Source of the DNA: Embleya scabrispora
GTDB taxonomy: Bacteria > Actinomycetota > Actinomycetes > Streptomycetales > Streptomycetaceae
Assembly: GCF_002024165.1 (NCBI RefSeq)
Contig: NZ_MWQN01000001.1
Span: 558,001 to 622,000 of the forward strand
Direction of reading: 5' to 3'
Length of the DNA: 64,000 nt
Positions 62,694 through 64,000 of this stretch are shown here, in pieces. Positions within the stretch are counted from its first letter, which is position 1. The number at the start of each line of letters is the position of its first letter. The notes under the pieces were generated by a model that worked only from the letters and a program-made list of their open reading frames with translations, made no database searches and was not told the origin of the DNA. A program made the translations under genes and the position numbers.

Positions 62694-63299
62694 TCACGAG
62701 GCGGTGTGCAGGTTCTGTTTCGGAGTTCGGCCCGTTTGCTTCTTTGCCCGGTTGCCGCAGGTGTTCATCGAGCACCAACGGCGGGTGCCGGGGCGGGATT
62801 CGTCCAGGAACAGGGCTCCGCAGAGCGGGCCGGCGCAGGCTCTGACGCGGGTGATCGCGTCGGAGTCGACCAGGTCGATCGCGTCCCGGGCGACCAGCGA
62901 CAGGGTGGCGGAGAGTGGGTCCGGCGCGCTCCAGCGCACCCGCCCCCACGCGTCCACCGCCGGGGCCGGGGTCACGGCGGCGGCGGCGCGGTTGACCCGC
63001 TCTCGGCCCACGGATCGCCAGGCGGCCAACCCCTCGCCCCGGCAGGCCACCACGATCAGTTCGTGGATGGCCTCGCGCAACTGCCGGGCGTCGGCCACCG
63101 ATACGGCGGCGAAGGGGGCGACGGCGACGATCCCGCCGCCCGGGCCGAACTGCCGTACCCACGCGAACAGGGCTTCCGCGTCCGGTAGTTCCTCGACCTC
63201 CTGCGGCGTACCCCGGCGGCTCAGGGTGCGGATGAAGTCCAGGGCGAGCCGGCCCGCTCCGTGGCGGAATCGACGGGTGTCGGCGGCGGATCGCGGCAT
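62694..63299 (-). CDS. CGNR zinc-finger regulator, second copy
   Basis: 201 residues. The ABATE region (RLALDFIRTLSRRGTPQEVEEL) and the CGNR zinc finger (CAGPLC, RRWCSMNTCGNRAKK; CGNR at 181-184) match the paralogue at 3704-4264. The start is ATG 63299; an open frame upstream to 63569 is not coding. The promoter region contains GTCAAACCGGTT in the same orientation relative to the gene as at the first copy. It is convergent with the permease and may regulate it, or itself. Confidence 0.87.
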   Translation of the reverse strand: MPRSAADTRRFRHGAGRLALDFIRTLSRRGTPQEVEELPDAEALFAWVRQFGPGGGIVAVAPFAAVSVADARQLREAIHELIVVACRGEGLAAWRSVGRERVNRAAAAVTPAPAVDAWGRVRWSAPDPLSATLSLVARDAIDLVDSDAITRVRACAGPLCGALFLDESRPGTRRWCSMNTCGNRAKKQTGRTPKQNLHTAS

Positions 63300-63318
63300 A
63301 CCCGACAGCGTACTCGCG

Positions 63319-63336
63319 AACCGGTTTGACCGGTAT
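63319..63336. promoter_or_regulatory. Shared CGNR-gene motif (AACCGGTT palindrome and ACCGGT)
   Basis: On the minus strand it reads TACCGGTCAAACCGGTT, containing the GTCAAACCGGTT block also found at 3681-3692 before the other CGNR gene. The perfect palindrome AACCGGTT is at 63319-63326, 20 bp upstream of the start. Confidence 0.5.
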
Positions 63337-63370
63337 GGCCCGGAACGCCGGCGCGGAGTACCGCGACCGG

Positions 63371-64000
63371 CTATTCGGGGGCCGCCGCGATCCGGTCGCG
63401 CAGTTCCAGATAGCGGCCGCGGCGATCCGGGCGGGCGTGCGCGGCGGCCTTGCGCAGTGCCGGCAGGACCGCGACCCCGATCCGGGCCAGGCCCTCGCCG
63501 GCGGCTTCGCGGATCACCGGGTCGGCGTCCGCGAACAGGGTGATCAGGGACGGCACGGCCGGCTGCCAACCGGCGTGCGACAGCGTGCGGATCGCGCCTC
63601 GGACGACGTCCCGTCGCGGATCGTCGAGCAACTGCTCGGTGTGTCGCAGGTATTCGGTGCGGTCGAGCACCCGCCGCGAGATCCGGTGTGCGTGCAGGCG
63701 CACACGCGGGTGCGCGTGACCGAGCAACTCGGCGACCAGGGCGCGTACTTCCGGATCGGCGCCGTGTTCGTCGGCGAGCCGGGACAGCGCCCGTCGGGCC
63801 TGCTCGGGGGCGTCGGCCCTTACCGTGGCGATCAGTCCGTCGCGGGTGGGGCGCTCGGCACCGGGCGGCACGGTCCGGGTGCGCAGCGACACCAGGGCAA
63901 GGCCGTTGCGATCGGGGCCGGGTGCGCGGAGTACGCCGCCGACCAGGGTCAATCGGTCGGCGAGCGCCATGCGCCCCTCGGCGCGCAGCCGGCGTACGGT
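63371..64000 (-). CDS. HEAT-repeat protein, probably truncated by the window edge
   Basis: The readable frame continues past ATG 63970 to the edge (TVRRLRAEGR before the Met), with helix-like sequence, so the true start is probably outside. HEAT/PBS-lyase-type helical repeats: ALSRLADEHGADPEVRALVA, HAHPRVRLHAHRISRRVL and FADADPVIREAAGEGLARIG. Function unknown; it resembles actinobacterial proteins used as scaffolds. If ATG 63970 is the start, its SD (GAGGGG) is unusually close. Confidence 0.65.
   Translation of the reverse strand, partial: TVRRLRAEGRMALADRLTLVGGVLRAPGPDRNGLALVSLRTRTVPPGAERPTRDGLIATVRADAPEQARRALSRLADEHGADPEVRALVAELLGHAHPRVRLHAHRISRRVLDRTEYLRHTEQLLDDPRRDVVRGAIRTLSHAGWQPAVPSLITLFADADPVIREAAGEGLARIGVAVLPALRKAAAHARPDRRGRYLELRDRIAAAPE

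Overview
The window is very GC-rich DNA with strong third-position GC bias, frequent GTG starts and purine-rich Shine-Dalgarno (SD) sites. It carries several actinobacterial marker genes: a four-gene conservon, geosmin synthase, WS/DGAT acyltransferase, an EACC1 protein, HATPase_c_2 regulators and GlpP. A leucine TTA codon in the PPOX gene also fits a streptomycete. I infer a Streptomycetales-type actinomycete (Streptomyces, Embleya or a close relative); the genus cannot be fixed from sequence alone. I recognised no rRNA, tRNA, CRISPR array, insertion sequence or phage gene.

Layout. 1-9.1 kb: a truncated lipoprotein gene, WS/DGAT acyltransferase, alpha/beta hydrolase, an EamA exporter divergent from a CGNR zinc-finger regulator, ZIP transporter, small VOC, RHH-like and YrdB-like genes, an APH-fold kinase and UppP. 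9.2-17 kb: hypothetical and anti-sigma-type genes, a TPR/lipoprotein pair, benzaldehyde-dehydrogenase-like ALDH, GNAT, and a divergent SDR/LysR pair. 17-25.6 kb: a seven-gene minus-strand glycerol operon (MFS, GlpK, GlpD, FAD oxidase, GlpP, ABM, zinc ADH). 25.7-32.4 kb: aldo/keto reductase, a VOC/MarR pair with two clean operators, a 0.7-kb intergenic repeat array, HAD phosphatase, BNR-repeat protein, DUF2203, and an XRE-TPR regulator. 32.6-36.7 kb: conservon (sensor kinase, roadblock, DUF742, GTPase), convergent with geosmin synthase (36.7-39.1 kb). 39.3-43.2 kb: RidA, an orphan EACC1, VWA protein, a broken aminotransferase and YjbQ.

43.3-55.4 kb is the most interesting region. It is a compact C7N-aminocyclitol (validamycin-like) cluster: HxlR regulator, sugar-phosphate cyclase, PfkB kinase, GlgC-like nucleotidyltransferase, xylose-isomerase-like TIM barrel, frameshifted BadF-type kinase, MFS exporter, RmlD-like SDR, a GT20 pseudoglycosyltransferase very like VldE/ValL, a class III aminotransferase and a medium-chain reductase. 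Together they could build an N-linked pseudodisaccharide from sedoheptulose 7-phosphate. The VOC epimerase, glucosyltransferase, phosphatase and 2-oxoglutarate oxygenase of validamycin clusters are not visible, so the product is probably different or shorter.

55.4-64 kb: PPOX protein, repeat array B, a nucleoside-kinase-like protein with a ruined P-loop, and an amine-catabolic set (Lrp, DadA/PuuB-like oxidase, repeat array C, aldehyde dehydrogenase, APC permease). A second CGNR regulator and an edge-truncated HEAT-repeat protein follow. The three repeat arrays plus a solitary copy near 15.15 kb belong to one intergenic repeat family built from roughly 26-bp modules.
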